Origin: Chondromyces crocatus
GTDB taxonomy: Bacteria > Myxococcota_A > Polyangia > Polyangiales > Polyangiaceae
DNA: 64,000 nucleotides
NCBI RefSeq assembly: GCF_001189295.1
Contig: NZ_CP012159.1
Span: 2,494,001 to 2,558,000, forward strand
Reading direction: 5' to 3'
Shown here one piece after another: positions 53,660 through 62,107 of the stretch. Both the position numbers and the translations under genes were made by a program. Within the stretch, counting starts at the first letter, position 1, and each line of letters begins with the position of its first letter. The notes beneath the pieces were generated by a model. It was not told where the DNA came from and ran no database searches. It worked only from the letters and a program-made list of their open reading frames with translations.

Positions 53660-54538
53660 ATGCGCATCTTCGAGCCCCACGTTCACATGTCCTTTCGGAC
53701 CACGGACGACTACCAGGCGATGGAGGCCGCCGGCGTCTCCGTGGTCCTGGAGCCGTCGTCCTGGCTCGGTCAGCCTCGGATGCATGTGGGGAGCTTCGAG
53801 GACCATTTTGCGTCGCTGCTCGGGTGGGAGCGATACCGTGCGAGCCAGTTCGGGATCAGCCATCTGTGCGCACTGGCCTTGAATCCGCGAGAGGCGAACA
53901 ACGGGCGCGTCGCACAAGGCGTCGTCGAGCTGCTCCCGCGCTATCTCCCCAAAGAGGGGGTGGTCGCGGTGGGGATGGTCGGCTTCGAGGACCTCTCGAC
54001 GGACGAAGAGCACTATTTCGTTCGTCAGATCGAACTCGCCAGGGTGAACGAGCTGCCCCTCCTCGTCCATACGCCCCTTCGGGACAAGAAGCGCGCTACG
54101 GAGCGGAGCCTGGCCATTCTCCGCGAACACCGTTTTCCTGAGGAGTGGGTGCTCATCGAGGACGCCAGCGAGGAGACGCTGCCACTCGTTCTCGCCACGC
54201 GCTGCTGGGCCGGGTGTTTGCTGGGTGCCTCGACGGGCATGGGGGAAGAGCGCGTCGCCTCCGCCATCCGGCGTCATGGTCCGAACCGGATTCTCGTCAG
54301 CAGCGCTGCCGACTGGAGCGCGAGCGATCCCCTCCAGGTCCCGAAGCTGGCGGACCGAATGCGCGCCCAGGGGCTGGCCGAGGACGTGGTGCAGATGCTT
54401 CTGTGGGGCAATCCGATCGCCTTCTTCGCGCAGAGCGGGAAGCTGGATCCGGTCGAGCATGGCGAGGCGGCGCTCCTCGGCCAGCGGGGGGGCCACGCCG
54501 GGACGCTCGTGCGCGCCCCCAGCCCGCAGATCCGCTGA
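53660..54538 (+). CDS. TatD-family metal-dependent hydrolase (EboB-like)
   Basis: The N-terminus MRIFEPHVHMSFRTTDDY supplies the first metal-binding His pair. Further blocks are LCALALNPREAN, AVGMVGFEDLSTDEEHYF (a Glu that may bridge metals), LLVHTPLRDKK (His), VLIEDASEETLPL and ILVSSAADWSASDPL (Asp). All point to an amidohydrolase TIM barrel of the TatD type. The 292-aa length is normal. Located directly after eboA, it corresponds to the TatD-like member of ebo clusters. The substrate is unknown. Confidence 0.88.
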   Translation: MRIFEPHVHMSFRTTDDYQAMEAAGVSVVLEPSSWLGQPRMHVGSFEDHFASLLGWERYRASQFGISHLCALALNPREANNGRVAQGVVELLPRYLPKEGVVAVGMVGFEDLSTDEEHYFVRQIELARVNELPLLVHTPLRDKKRATERSLAILREHRFPEEWVLIEDASEETLPLVLATRCWAGCLLGASTGMGEERVASAIRRHGPNRILVSSAADWSASDPLQVPKLADRMRAQGLAEDVVQMLLWGNPIAFFAQSGKLDPVEHGEAALLGQRGGHAGTLVRAPSPQIR

Positions 54539-54691
54539 GCCGCGTGGGGGGGACCCGGACCTCGACGCGGAATGCGACGCCAACGGATGCCACGTGTTCG
54601 CCGTGGTCGACTCCGCCATCGCGCCAGCCTCCCCGGGCACATTCCCACTTGGCGGCAGGAGACCTTCCTGCGATGCTTGCATGGCTTCAGA

Positions 54692-55315
54692 ATGGCTGAA
54701 TTCGCCCTCTCTACCCGCCGCCTTCTCTCGATCGTGGCACCCCTGCTGGTCGCTCTCTCGGGTTGTGCACCCGTCTACGTGTACGACTCTGCCAACTACG
54801 CCAAGGAGTTCGATCCGAGAGCCCACGAGTACGTCATCGGGGTGGGCGACAGCCTTCAGATCAACGTGTGGCGCATGGCTGATCTGTCGAGCGGCGCGCT
54901 GGTACGCCCCGATGGCATCATCACCCTGCCGCTCGTCGGTGATGTCTTCGTCGCCGGGAGCACCCCGAGCCAGGTGCGCGCGGCGATCACCAAGCGTCTG
55001 TCGGAGTTCGTGAAGGACGAGACTGCCGTCGTCACCATCGCGGTGACCTCGGTGAACAGCTACCGCTTCGTGGTGAGCGGCAACGTGGCGCACGCGGGCA
55101 TCTTCACGTCGACCTATTACGTCTCCGTCTCGGAGGCGCTGGCGATGGCCGGCGGGCCGAACCAGTTCGCCTCGACGGACCAGATCCTGCTCATCCGCAT
55201 GGACGCGCCAGGGAAGTTCCGTCACATCCCGATCAACTACGACTCCATCGTTTCGCGCGAGCACCCGGAGCAAGACCTCGTGCTCAAGGCGGGTGACACG
55301 GTGTACGTTCCCTGA
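54692..55315 (+). CDS. Polysaccharide export lipoprotein (Wza/OtnA type)
   Basis: ATG 54692 begins a lipoprotein signal (MAEFALSTRRLLSIVAPLLV, then ALSGC with Cys25). EYVIGVGDSLQINVW is the hallmark of the poly_export domain. A VRPDGIITLPLVGDVFVAG segment and an SLBB-like repeat (YRFVVSGNVAHAGIF) follow. The 207-aa length is short compared with E. coli Wza (about 380) but usual for myxobacterial EpsY/WzaX-type proteins. It forms the outer-membrane exit of an exopolysaccharide. It is 2 bp from the flippase gene and starts the EPS operon. Confidence 0.92.
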   Translation: MAEFALSTRRLLSIVAPLLVALSGCAPVYVYDSANYAKEFDPRAHEYVIGVGDSLQINVWRMADLSSGALVRPDGIITLPLVGDVFVAGSTPSQVRAAITKRLSEFVKDETAVVTIAVTSVNSYRFVVSGNVAHAGIFTSTYYVSVSEALAMAGGPNQFASTDQILLIRMDAPGKFRHIPINYDSIVSREHPEQDLVLKAGDTVYVP

Positions 55316-55317
55316 TC

Positions 55318-56799
55318 GTGGCGAAACCGAGCGCGCTCGCTCAGAAGACGGTCATCGGCGCGATGTGGACCATCGCGACCGGCATCGGCGGCCGGGTGAT
55401 GGGGCTGGCCGGCACGGTGCTCCTGACGCGCTATCTCGCGCCGGACATCATGGGCGCCGTCGGTGGTGCGCAGGCCGTGGCGTACACCGCGTACTTCGCC
55501 TCGGGGCTCGGGCTCGGGCAGTACCTCGTCTCTCACCCCGACGCGGACCGGCAGACCATCTTCAATGCGACCGTCTACTACCTGACGGCGTGCTTGTTCT
55601 CCGTGGGGATCGTGTTCCTGCTTCGGGAGCCCATCGCGCACTTCTTCGGCAAGCCTGCCCTCTTGCCGTACCTGTCGGGGTGCCTGGTCGCGGTCGTCAT
55701 CGAGCGGCTCTCGTACATCCCCGACCGGCTGATGATCCGGGACATGCGGTTCAAGGAGGTGGCGGTCCGCAACTCGATCGGCGAGCTGACGTACACCGTG
55801 TCGTCGGTGGCGCTCGCGATCCGAGGCTGGGGCGGCAATGCCATCATCGCCGGCATGCTGCTGCGCGCGCTGGTGCGGGTGGTGATCACGCTCCCCGCCG
55901 TCGACCACCGTGAGTGGCTGACGATCAGCCCCTTCTCCAAAGAAAAGGCGAAACGGATGCTGTCCTTCGGCATCCCCATCAGCCTCGGTTCGCTGGCCAA
56001 CTTCGGCTCCCAGCGCTGGGACAACCTGGTGATGCTGCGGCTCTTCGGCGAGCGCACTGGAGGGCTCTACAACCTGGCGTGGAACCTGGCAGACATCCCA
56101 GCGTCCCAGGTCGGGGAGCGCATCGGCGACGTGCTGGTGCCCTCGTTCGCCAAGCTCGAGCCGGAGCGGAGGCCTGCGGCGCTGATCCGCTCGATCACCC
56201 TGATGTCGCTCATCGTCTTCCCGCTGGCCGTCGGGCTCGGGGCGGTGGCACCGACGATCCTTCAAGACACCGTGTTCCTCCCGACCTGGTACGACACCGG
56301 CCCGCTCTTGATGGTGCTCTCCGCGCTGGGCGTGACCCGCCCGGTCGGCTGGGTGATCGCCTCGTACCTCCAGGTGCACGGGCGTACCCGCTCGATCATG
56401 ATCCTGGAGTGGATGAAGGTCGGCGGGATCGTCGGCGGGGTCTGGGCCCTCGGGGTCCTGGGCGGGCCGCTCTGGGCGTGCGCCGGCGTGGGGCTGTCGT
56501 TCGGCATCCATGCCCTGGTGAGCATGGCGCTCGTGAACCATGTGAGTGGCGTGCGGTACCTCGACATGGCGCGTCCGCTGGCGCGTCCGCTGCTCGCGTG
56601 CGTTCCGATGGTCGCCGCGGTGCTCGCGACCAGGATGGGGATGTCTCGCTTCGGGGATCTCCCGCGTGGCGTCCGGCTGAGCACGGAGGTGATTGCTGGT
56701 GCTGCCGCATTCGTGCTGGCCGCGCTGGTGGTGGCGCCAGCGGTTTCGCGCGATTTCCTGGGGCTGATTCGCTCCGTCCTCCGTCGAGGGCGATCGTGA
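55318..56799 (+). CDS. Oligosaccharide flippase (Wzx/polysaccharide biosynthesis family)
   Basis: GTG 55318, 2 bp after the previous stop. The 493-aa protein has about 12-14 membrane helices, an N-terminal amphipathic segment (KPSALAQKTVIGAMWTIATG) and an internal FGIPISLGSLANFGSQRWDN stretch characteristic of Wzx/MurJ-type MOP flippases. It moves undecaprenyl-linked repeat units across the inner membrane for Wza-dependent export. Neither a polymerase (Wzy) nor a glycosyltransferase is in the window, so the cluster must continue elsewhere. Confidence 0.92.
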   Translation: MAKPSALAQKTVIGAMWTIATGIGGRVMGLAGTVLLTRYLAPDIMGAVGGAQAVAYTAYFASGLGLGQYLVSHPDADRQTIFNATVYYLTACLFSVGIVFLLREPIAHFFGKPALLPYLSGCLVAVVIERLSYIPDRLMIRDMRFKEVAVRNSIGELTYTVSSVALAIRGWGGNAIIAGMLLRALVRVVITLPAVDHREWLTISPFSKEKAKRMLSFGIPISLGSLANFGSQRWDNLVMLRLFGERTGGLYNLAWNLADIPASQVGERIGDVLVPSFAKLEPERRPAALIRSITLMSLIVFPLAVGLGAVAPTILQDTVFLPTWYDTGPLLMVLSALGVTRPVGWVIASYLQVHGRTRSIMILEWMKVGGIVGGVWALGVLGGPLWACAGVGLSFGIHALVSMALVNHVSGVRYLDMARPLARPLLACVPMVAAVLATRMGMSRFGDLPRGVRLSTEVIAGAAAFVLAALVVAPAVSRDFLGLIRSVLRRGRS

Positions 56800-56873
56800 T
56801 CATTCAGCGGTGAGCGGCAGCCGAACCGTTCGGCGTGTGATAGCGTGCCCGATAAATCACGGAGAAGATCGAG

Positions 56874-58205
56874 ATGTCAGAAACGCAAACGGTGGTCGAC
56901 GGGCTTCTCGGCAAGATCACCTCGCAGGGCGCCCTGGTGGGCATCATCGGGCTCGGCTATGTCGGCCTGCCTCTCGCTCTCGCCTTCATCGAGAAGGGCT
57001 TCCGGGTGCTCGGCTTCGACGTCGACCCGAGCAAGGTCGAGGCGCTGGCCGCAGGCGAGAGCTACATCAAGCACCTGGATCCGGCCCGCGTGCTGGCGGC
57101 AGCCAAGACGGGCCGCTTCCTCGCCACCACCGACTTCGGACGCCTCGACGAGCCCGACGCGATCCTGATCTGCGTTCCCACGCCGCTCACGCCGCAGCGC
57201 CAGCCCGACATGAGCTATGTCGAAGGCTCCGCGGAGAAGATCCGAGAGCGCCTCCGCAAGGGCCAGCTCGTCGTGCTGGAGTCGACGACCTACCCGGGCA
57301 CGACCGACGAGCTGGTGTGCGGCATCCTGGAGAAGTCGGGGCTGCGTTCAGGGAAGGACTTCTTCCTGGCCTTCTCGCCGGAGCGTGAGGATCCCGGCAA
57401 CCGAGATTACGGGACGACGACGATCCCCAAGGTGGTCGGCGGCGTCGACGCGCACTCGTTGACGCTCGCCAAGGCGCTCTACGATCAAGCGATTGCCCGC
57501 ACGATCCCGGTCTCTTCGGCCCGCGCCGCCGAGGCTGCGAAGCTCACCGAGAACATCTTCCGCGCCGTGAACATCGCCCTCGTGAACGAGCTCAAGGTCG
57601 TCTACGACCGCATGGGCATCGACGTCTGGGAGGTGCTCGACGCCGCGTCCACCAAGCCGTTCGGCTTCATGCGGTTCAACCCCGGCCCGGGTTGGGGCGG
57701 TCACTGCATTCCGCTCGATCCCTTCTATCTCTCCTGGAAGGCCCGCGAGTACGGTGCCTCGACGGCGTTCATCGAGCTGGCTGGCGAGGTGAACGTGGAG
57801 ATGCCGCACTACGTGGTGAACAAGCTACAGCTCGCCCTCAACGAGCGCGGCAAGCCGATCAAGGGCATGAAGGTCCTCGTCCTCGGCGTCGCCTACAAGA
57901 AGGACATCGACGATCCGCGCGAGAGCCCGGCCTTCGAGGTCTTCGAGTTGCTTCGCCAGCTGGGCGCGTCGCTGAGCTACCACGATCCCCACATCCCGCG
58001 GACGCCCTCGATGCGCTCCTGGCCTCACCTCCAGCCGATGGAGTCGCTGCCGCTCACGCCCGAGACCCTCGCCGCGCACGACGCGGTGGTGATCGTCACC
58101 GATCACTCGGTCGTCGATTATGGCCTCGTGCTCGAGCACGCCAGCCTCATCGTCGATACCCGAGGCGTCTTCCGTCAGGTGAACCCCAAGGTCGTCAAGG
58201 CCTAG
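56874..58205 (+). CDS. UDP-sugar 6-dehydrogenase (WbpA/WecC type)
   Basis: The 443-aa enzyme has an N-terminal Rossmann motif IIGLGYVGLPLA (GLGYVG at 26-31), CVPTPLTPQRQPD, VLESTTYPGTT, FSPEREDPGN, the catalytic Cys in GWGGHCIPLDP (C278) and the C-terminal GVAYKKDIDDPRESP. The Arg/Asp signature fits UDP-N-acetyl-hexosamine (GlcNAc or ManNAc) dehydrogenases rather than UDP-glucose dehydrogenase. It makes an N-acetyl-uronic acid for the exopolysaccharide. GGAG lies upstream of the ATG. The 74-bp gap after the flippase may hold its own promoter. Confidence 0.93.
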   Translation: MSETQTVVDGLLGKITSQGALVGIIGLGYVGLPLALAFIEKGFRVLGFDVDPSKVEALAAGESYIKHLDPARVLAAAKTGRFLATTDFGRLDEPDAILICVPTPLTPQRQPDMSYVEGSAEKIRERLRKGQLVVLESTTYPGTTDELVCGILEKSGLRSGKDFFLAFSPEREDPGNRDYGTTTIPKVVGGVDAHSLTLAKALYDQAIARTIPVSSARAAEAAKLTENIFRAVNIALVNELKVVYDRMGIDVWEVLDAASTKPFGFMRFNPGPGWGGHCIPLDPFYLSWKAREYGASTAFIELAGEVNVEMPHYVVNKLQLALNERGKPIKGMKVLVLGVAYKKDIDDPRESPAFEVFELLRQLGASLSYHDPHIPRTPSMRSWPHLQPMESLPLTPETLAAHDAVVIVTDHSVVDYGLVLEHASLIVDTRGVFRQVNPKVVKA

Positions 58206-58301
58206 ATCGGCCCGTGGGAGGACGAATCCCGCCCTTCGGCGAGGCTCGCCTCCCTTCCCCATTGATGCGCGCGCGCCGGTTCGGTACCCAGAACAGGGAC
58301 G

Positions 58302-60002
58302 ATGCCGCCGCTCGATGACAGCCTGGTGCCCGCGCCATCCAGCTCGGAGTGGAAGGGGTACCTGGAGATCCGGCTGGGCGACGCGCCGCCGGTTCGGCGG
58401 CCTCTGTCGGAGTCCCACGTGGTCATCGGCCGCGCGCCTGGCGTGCAGCTGACCCTCGACCACTACACCGTCTCACGGCGACACGCGGAGCTGTTCTGCG
58501 ACCCCTTCGGGCGCTGGTGGATCCGCGATCTCGGCAGCACCAACGGGACCCTCGTCAACGACGAGCGGATCAACGAGAAGGTCCTCAAGCCTGCCGACCG
58601 CATCGGCATCGGTGACTACACCATCGAGTTCCAGCTCCCGGTGCGCGCGCCGCGCCTGGGCATCGACAGCGGCGGGGTCCACTTCGAGGAAGACAAGCCC
58701 ACCGCCATCCGCAAGCTCGGCGAGCTCGAGCCCCCGCGGATCGCGGCCAAGCACCTCTTCACCCTCATGGACCTCTCGCGCCGTTTGCTCGGCATCGAGG
58801 AACCGGCGGAGCGCTTCGACGCGCTCTGCCAGCTCATGGTGCGTGATGACTTCCATGGCAGCATGGCGCTCGCCCTCCGCCTCCGGGAGAACGGCGCGCT
58901 GACCATCCTCTCAGGCCCGCACCGTCCCTTCTACCTTCAGGGACTGCGGCGTGACGACGCGAGCGCGCCGCCCTACATCTCGCGCCGCGTGCTGGCGGCC
59001 GTGATGGAGACCCGCGAGCCCGTGCTGGCCGGTAACCTCGTGAGCGACAGCGCGACCGTGGAACTCACCATGTCGCGCGACGTGATGGCGCTCTGGGTGG
59101 TCTGCTGCCCGCTGCGCGTCGACGAGCAGATGATGAACCTGCTCTACGTCACGCTCCCTCCCGACTTCGGGAGCGTCGAGTGGCTCGGCCTCATCGCGCT
59201 CGCGGCGGAGGTGTTCCAGCAGGCCGAGTCGGCCTGGGAAGCGAGGCGCCACGCGCAGGAGCACGCCGCCATCGAGCGCGAGCTGCAGATGGCGCACCAG
59301 ATCCAGCGCCAACTCGTCCCCAAGCGTCACGACTTCCGCGGCATCGACGTCTCCATTGGCTTCGAGCCCTGCCGCTGGGTCGGCGGTGACTACGTGGACA
59401 TCGTCCCCATGCCCGACGGCCGCATTCTCCTCGCGGTCGCCGACGTCTGCGGCAAGGGCCTGCAGGCCGCGCTGGTCTGCTCCAGCGTTCACACCATGAT
59501 CCGCGCCACGGTCGACTCCGGCGGTGGCGTCACCGGCATGATGGACAAGCTGAACGCCTACCTCTGCGAATACCTGCCAGAGAGCTCGTTCGTCACCATG
59601 GTGGTCATCGCCCTCGACCCGGCCACCGGGCGCATGGAGTGCGTGAACGCCGGACACCCGCCGGCCTTCGTGGCCAACGGCACCGCGACGCCGCGCCAGC
59701 TTCAGAACGCCGTGAACCCGGCGCTCGGCATGGGCCCGGTGCCCATGGAGGCCCACCCCAGCGTCCTCGCCCCGGGCGAGGTCCTCGTCATGTACACCGA
59801 CGGCCTCACGGAGCTGCGCAACTCCTCCAAGCAGATGCTCGGAGAGCAGGCCCTCGGCGCCGGCTTTGCGCGGCTCTGCGCCGCCAGCACCGGCCGGCCC
59901 ATCTCCGTCATCTCCGAGAAGCTCGCCCAGATGCTCGAAGAGTTCCGGGGAGATCAGCTCCCGGAAGACGATCAGGCCTTCCTGCTCGCCCGCCGCATCT
60001 GA
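58302..60002 (+). CDS. FHA - GAF-like - SpoIIE/PP2C serine phosphatase
   Basis: Residues about 20-110 form an FHA domain (VIGRAPGVQ, SRRHAEL, GSTNGTLVN), which binds phosphothreonine. A GAF-like domain follows (about 145-330). The C-terminal SpoIIE/PP2C domain begins LQMAHQIQRQLVPKRHDFRG, with WVGGDYVDIVPMPDGR, ADVCGKGLQAAL and VMYTDGLTELRN carrying the metal-binding Asp residues. It therefore reads kinase signals and dephosphorylates a partner, probably an anti-anti-sigma or kinase substrate. It lies in the EPS region; a role in regulating EPS synthesis is inference. The last 31 bp overlap the convergent DUF4091 gene. Confidence 0.93.
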   Translation: MPPLDDSLVPAPSSSEWKGYLEIRLGDAPPVRRPLSESHVVIGRAPGVQLTLDHYTVSRRHAELFCDPFGRWWIRDLGSTNGTLVNDERINEKVLKPADRIGIGDYTIEFQLPVRAPRLGIDSGGVHFEEDKPTAIRKLGELEPPRIAAKHLFTLMDLSRRLLGIEEPAERFDALCQLMVRDDFHGSMALALRLRENGALTILSGPHRPFYLQGLRRDDASAPPYISRRVLAAVMETREPVLAGNLVSDSATVELTMSRDVMALWVVCCPLRVDEQMMNLLYVTLPPDFGSVEWLGLIALAAEVFQQAESAWEARRHAQEHAAIERELQMAHQIQRQLVPKRHDFRGIDVSIGFEPCRWVGGDYVDIVPMPDGRILLAVADVCGKGLQAALVCSSVHTMIRATVDSGGGVTGMMDKLNAYLCEYLPESSFVTMVVIALDPATGRMECVNAGHPPAFVANGTATPRQLQNAVNPALGMGPVPMEAHPSVLAPGEVLVMYTDGLTELRNSSKQMLGEQALGAGFARLCAASTGRPISVISEKLAQMLEEFRGDQLPEDDQAFLLARRI

Positions 60003-62107
60003 GCGATCGCCAGCACGCCCGCAAGCACGGCCAGTGCCAGCACGACCCAGGGCCACCACCGCCGCTCCTGGACCGCCACCGCACCCGTGCGTGCCTCGCG
60101 AGCGTCCGCTGCCTCGGCGAGCACACGGCGGGCCGCCTCGGCCTCCAGGCGGGCTCCTGCCGGGATCAACGCTCGGAGTGCCTCGCGCGCCGCCGCGAAC
60201 GCCGCGCCGTCTCGTGGCCACGCTGCTGGCCTCGCCGAGTCCGCATCCTGCAGGGCGACTGGAATCACCTTGGCCAGGATCGCGTCCACCTCCTCGGTGT
60301 GGCCCGCGCGCGCGAGCGCAGCGTACCCCGCGTCCTGGATCCCCCGCCGCAGCGCCTTCAGCCGCAGCGACGGCATCACCCCGGGCAGCCCCAGCGAGCC
60401 CGTCGCCTGGGCCCCCACCTGCGTCCCCGGGTAGAGCAGCATCCCATCCCCCAGGCACGCATCGCCGTCATCGTTGTGAAAGTTCTCCGGCTGAACGAAC
60501 GGATCGATGGGCCCCTTCCCACCGCGATTCCCGTCGTGCCAGAACCCCACCTCCCACAGGAACCAGCGCCCCACCGGGTAGGAAGCGGCGATCCAGCCAT
60601 TGGCCAGCAGGCTCGTGATCGGTGCATCGATCATGAACGTTCCAGCCTGGGGCAAGGCCCCGTTGTAGACCCACACCTCCTTCCCTAGAGCGCGTGCCGC
60701 CCGCGCCGTGCGCGCGTCGAACCGCTGCGCCGGCACCATCACCACGTCGACGTCCTGCCGGCTCGGATCGCGGCCACACGTGTGACCCACCCGAACCCGC
60801 CCCGCGATCTTCGAGCCCTGCAGCAGCTTCTTCCAGCCGGGTCCTCGCGGACTGTCGCACTGCTCGTCGATCGCGTAGACGAACACCTCGCGGATGGCCT
60901 CCGGGACCCGCTCCGCGAGCGCCTCCGCGCGCGCCAGTGTCTCGGCGTTCGGCTCCCCGAGATCGCCGTACGTACCCAGCGCGAGCACCGCCGGCGCCAC
61001 GCCCACACCGGGCCCTCGGTAGCCGTGCGCTTCCGTGAACAGCGACCCATCCAGCGCGGCGCGCATCCGCTCGATCTCGTCCGGGCGCGTCAGTGGTGGC
61101 AGCGCGTCGACGTGGTGCTGGTGCAAGAGCTGCCACACCTGGGACTCGGACGCTGTCGCGCCCGCTGGCGTCCTGTCGCCGAGCCGATTGGCCATCTGGT
61201 AGGCGTCGTAATACGCGAACACGTTCACCGGTCGGTATGGCAGCACGGCGTCCGCCACCGTCAGCTGCACGTCGAGGCCACCCAGCGCGACGTCACCAGC
61301 GGTCGTCCGCACCTTGCCGGTGTACAGCCCTGCTGCGGCCTGCTCGGGCACCAGCACATCGACCCAGATCGCGCCGTTCTGCCGCGGGGCGATGGCGAGT
61401 GGCCAAGGAAAGGCTCGGCCTGGTGCGCCCTCGCCTCCGGCTCCCTGCCCCCGTCCCAGGCCTGCCGTGCGCGCGCTCAGGGGGATCAGCGCATCGGGGA
61501 GCCAGCCCGTCACGTCCGTGTCCGGAGGGCGCGCCCCGGGAGTCCAACCCAGCGACTCCGCAGGGTGCTGAGCGTTGCGCGAGCGCGCCTTGACCTCCAC
61601 GTAGTGCTGCACGAACGTCTCCGGTTCGAGGCGACCCGGCGCTCCTCCTTCGTGACGGAGAGGCTCGATCGTCACCTCCACACCTTCCAGCGGCGCATCC
61701 TGGGCCGTCACCACCACCTGGAAGCCCACCACCTCGCCCCGGAGCGCGGCGATGCGGATCGGTTCTCCAGGCTGCCAGATCCAGTTCCCCTCGCCGCGCG
61801 ACAGCGGGGAGCGCGCCTCGCCCCGAAGGATCCGCGCGCCTTCGCCCGCGGCCCACACCACCGCTTCGGTCTTTGCCAGCGGATCGCCCGCTTCTCCTCG
61901 CGCCGATGGGACCTCCGTGGTCGTCCCGGAGGACGCAGACGTCCTCGTGGGCGCCTCCTTCGGAGCGGTCCCCTCGTCTGCCGCCACCTCTCCCGCCAGA
62001 CCAGCGCTCAGCAGCAGAAGCACCCCCGCTCCCATCCACCGCATCGGCCTCGTCCCCCCTGTTTTCGCCTCTTCGTCGTGCTCGCCTGGACCCGCTGGAG
62101 CGCTCAC
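59972..62107 (-). CDS. DUF4091 glycoside-hydrolase-like membrane protein
   Basis: GTG 62107 gives a 4-nt GTGA overlap with the upstream barrel gene; the internal ATG 62044 (MRWMGAGVLLLL) gives a cleaner signal peptide. The protein (711 or 690 aa) has a beta-sandwich N-terminal part, a TIM-barrel-like middle (VNVFAYYDAYQMANRL, VFVYAIDEQCDSPRG) and the DUF4091 end (YPVGRWFLWEVGFWHDG, DGMLLYPGT, SLRLKALRRGIQDAGY). A final membrane helix with a basic tail (WWPWVVLALAVLAGV, RRASRK) anchors it. The family is found with polysaccharide genes, and an extracytoplasmic glycan-processing role is likely. Its 3' end overlaps the FHA-SpoIIE gene. Confidence 0.87.
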   Translation of the reverse strand: MSAPAGPGEHDEEAKTGGTRPMRWMGAGVLLLLSAGLAGEVAADEGTAPKEAPTRTSASSGTTTEVPSARGEAGDPLAKTEAVVWAAGEGARILRGEARSPLSRGEGNWIWQPGEPIRIAALRGEVVGFQVVVTAQDAPLEGVEVTIEPLRHEGGAPGRLEPETFVQHYVEVKARSRNAQHPAESLGWTPGARPPDTDVTGWLPDALIPLSARTAGLGRGQGAGGEGAPGRAFPWPLAIAPRQNGAIWVDVLVPEQAAAGLYTGKVRTTAGDVALGGLDVQLTVADAVLPYRPVNVFAYYDAYQMANRLGDRTPAGATASESQVWQLLHQHHVDALPPLTRPDEIERMRAALDGSLFTEAHGYRGPGVGVAPAVLALGTYGDLGEPNAETLARAEALAERVPEAIREVFVYAIDEQCDSPRGPGWKKLLQGSKIAGRVRVGHTCGRDPSRQDVDVVMVPAQRFDARTARAARALGKEVWVYNGALPQAGTFMIDAPITSLLANGWIAASYPVGRWFLWEVGFWHDGNRGGKGPIDPFVQPENFHNDDGDACLGDGMLLYPGTQVGAQATGSLGLPGVMPSLRLKALRRGIQDAGYAALARAGHTEEVDAILAKVIPVALQDADSARPAAWPRDGAAFAAAREALRALIPAGARLEAEAARRVLAEAADAREARTGAVAVQERRWWPWVVLALAVLAGVLAIAQMRRASRKA

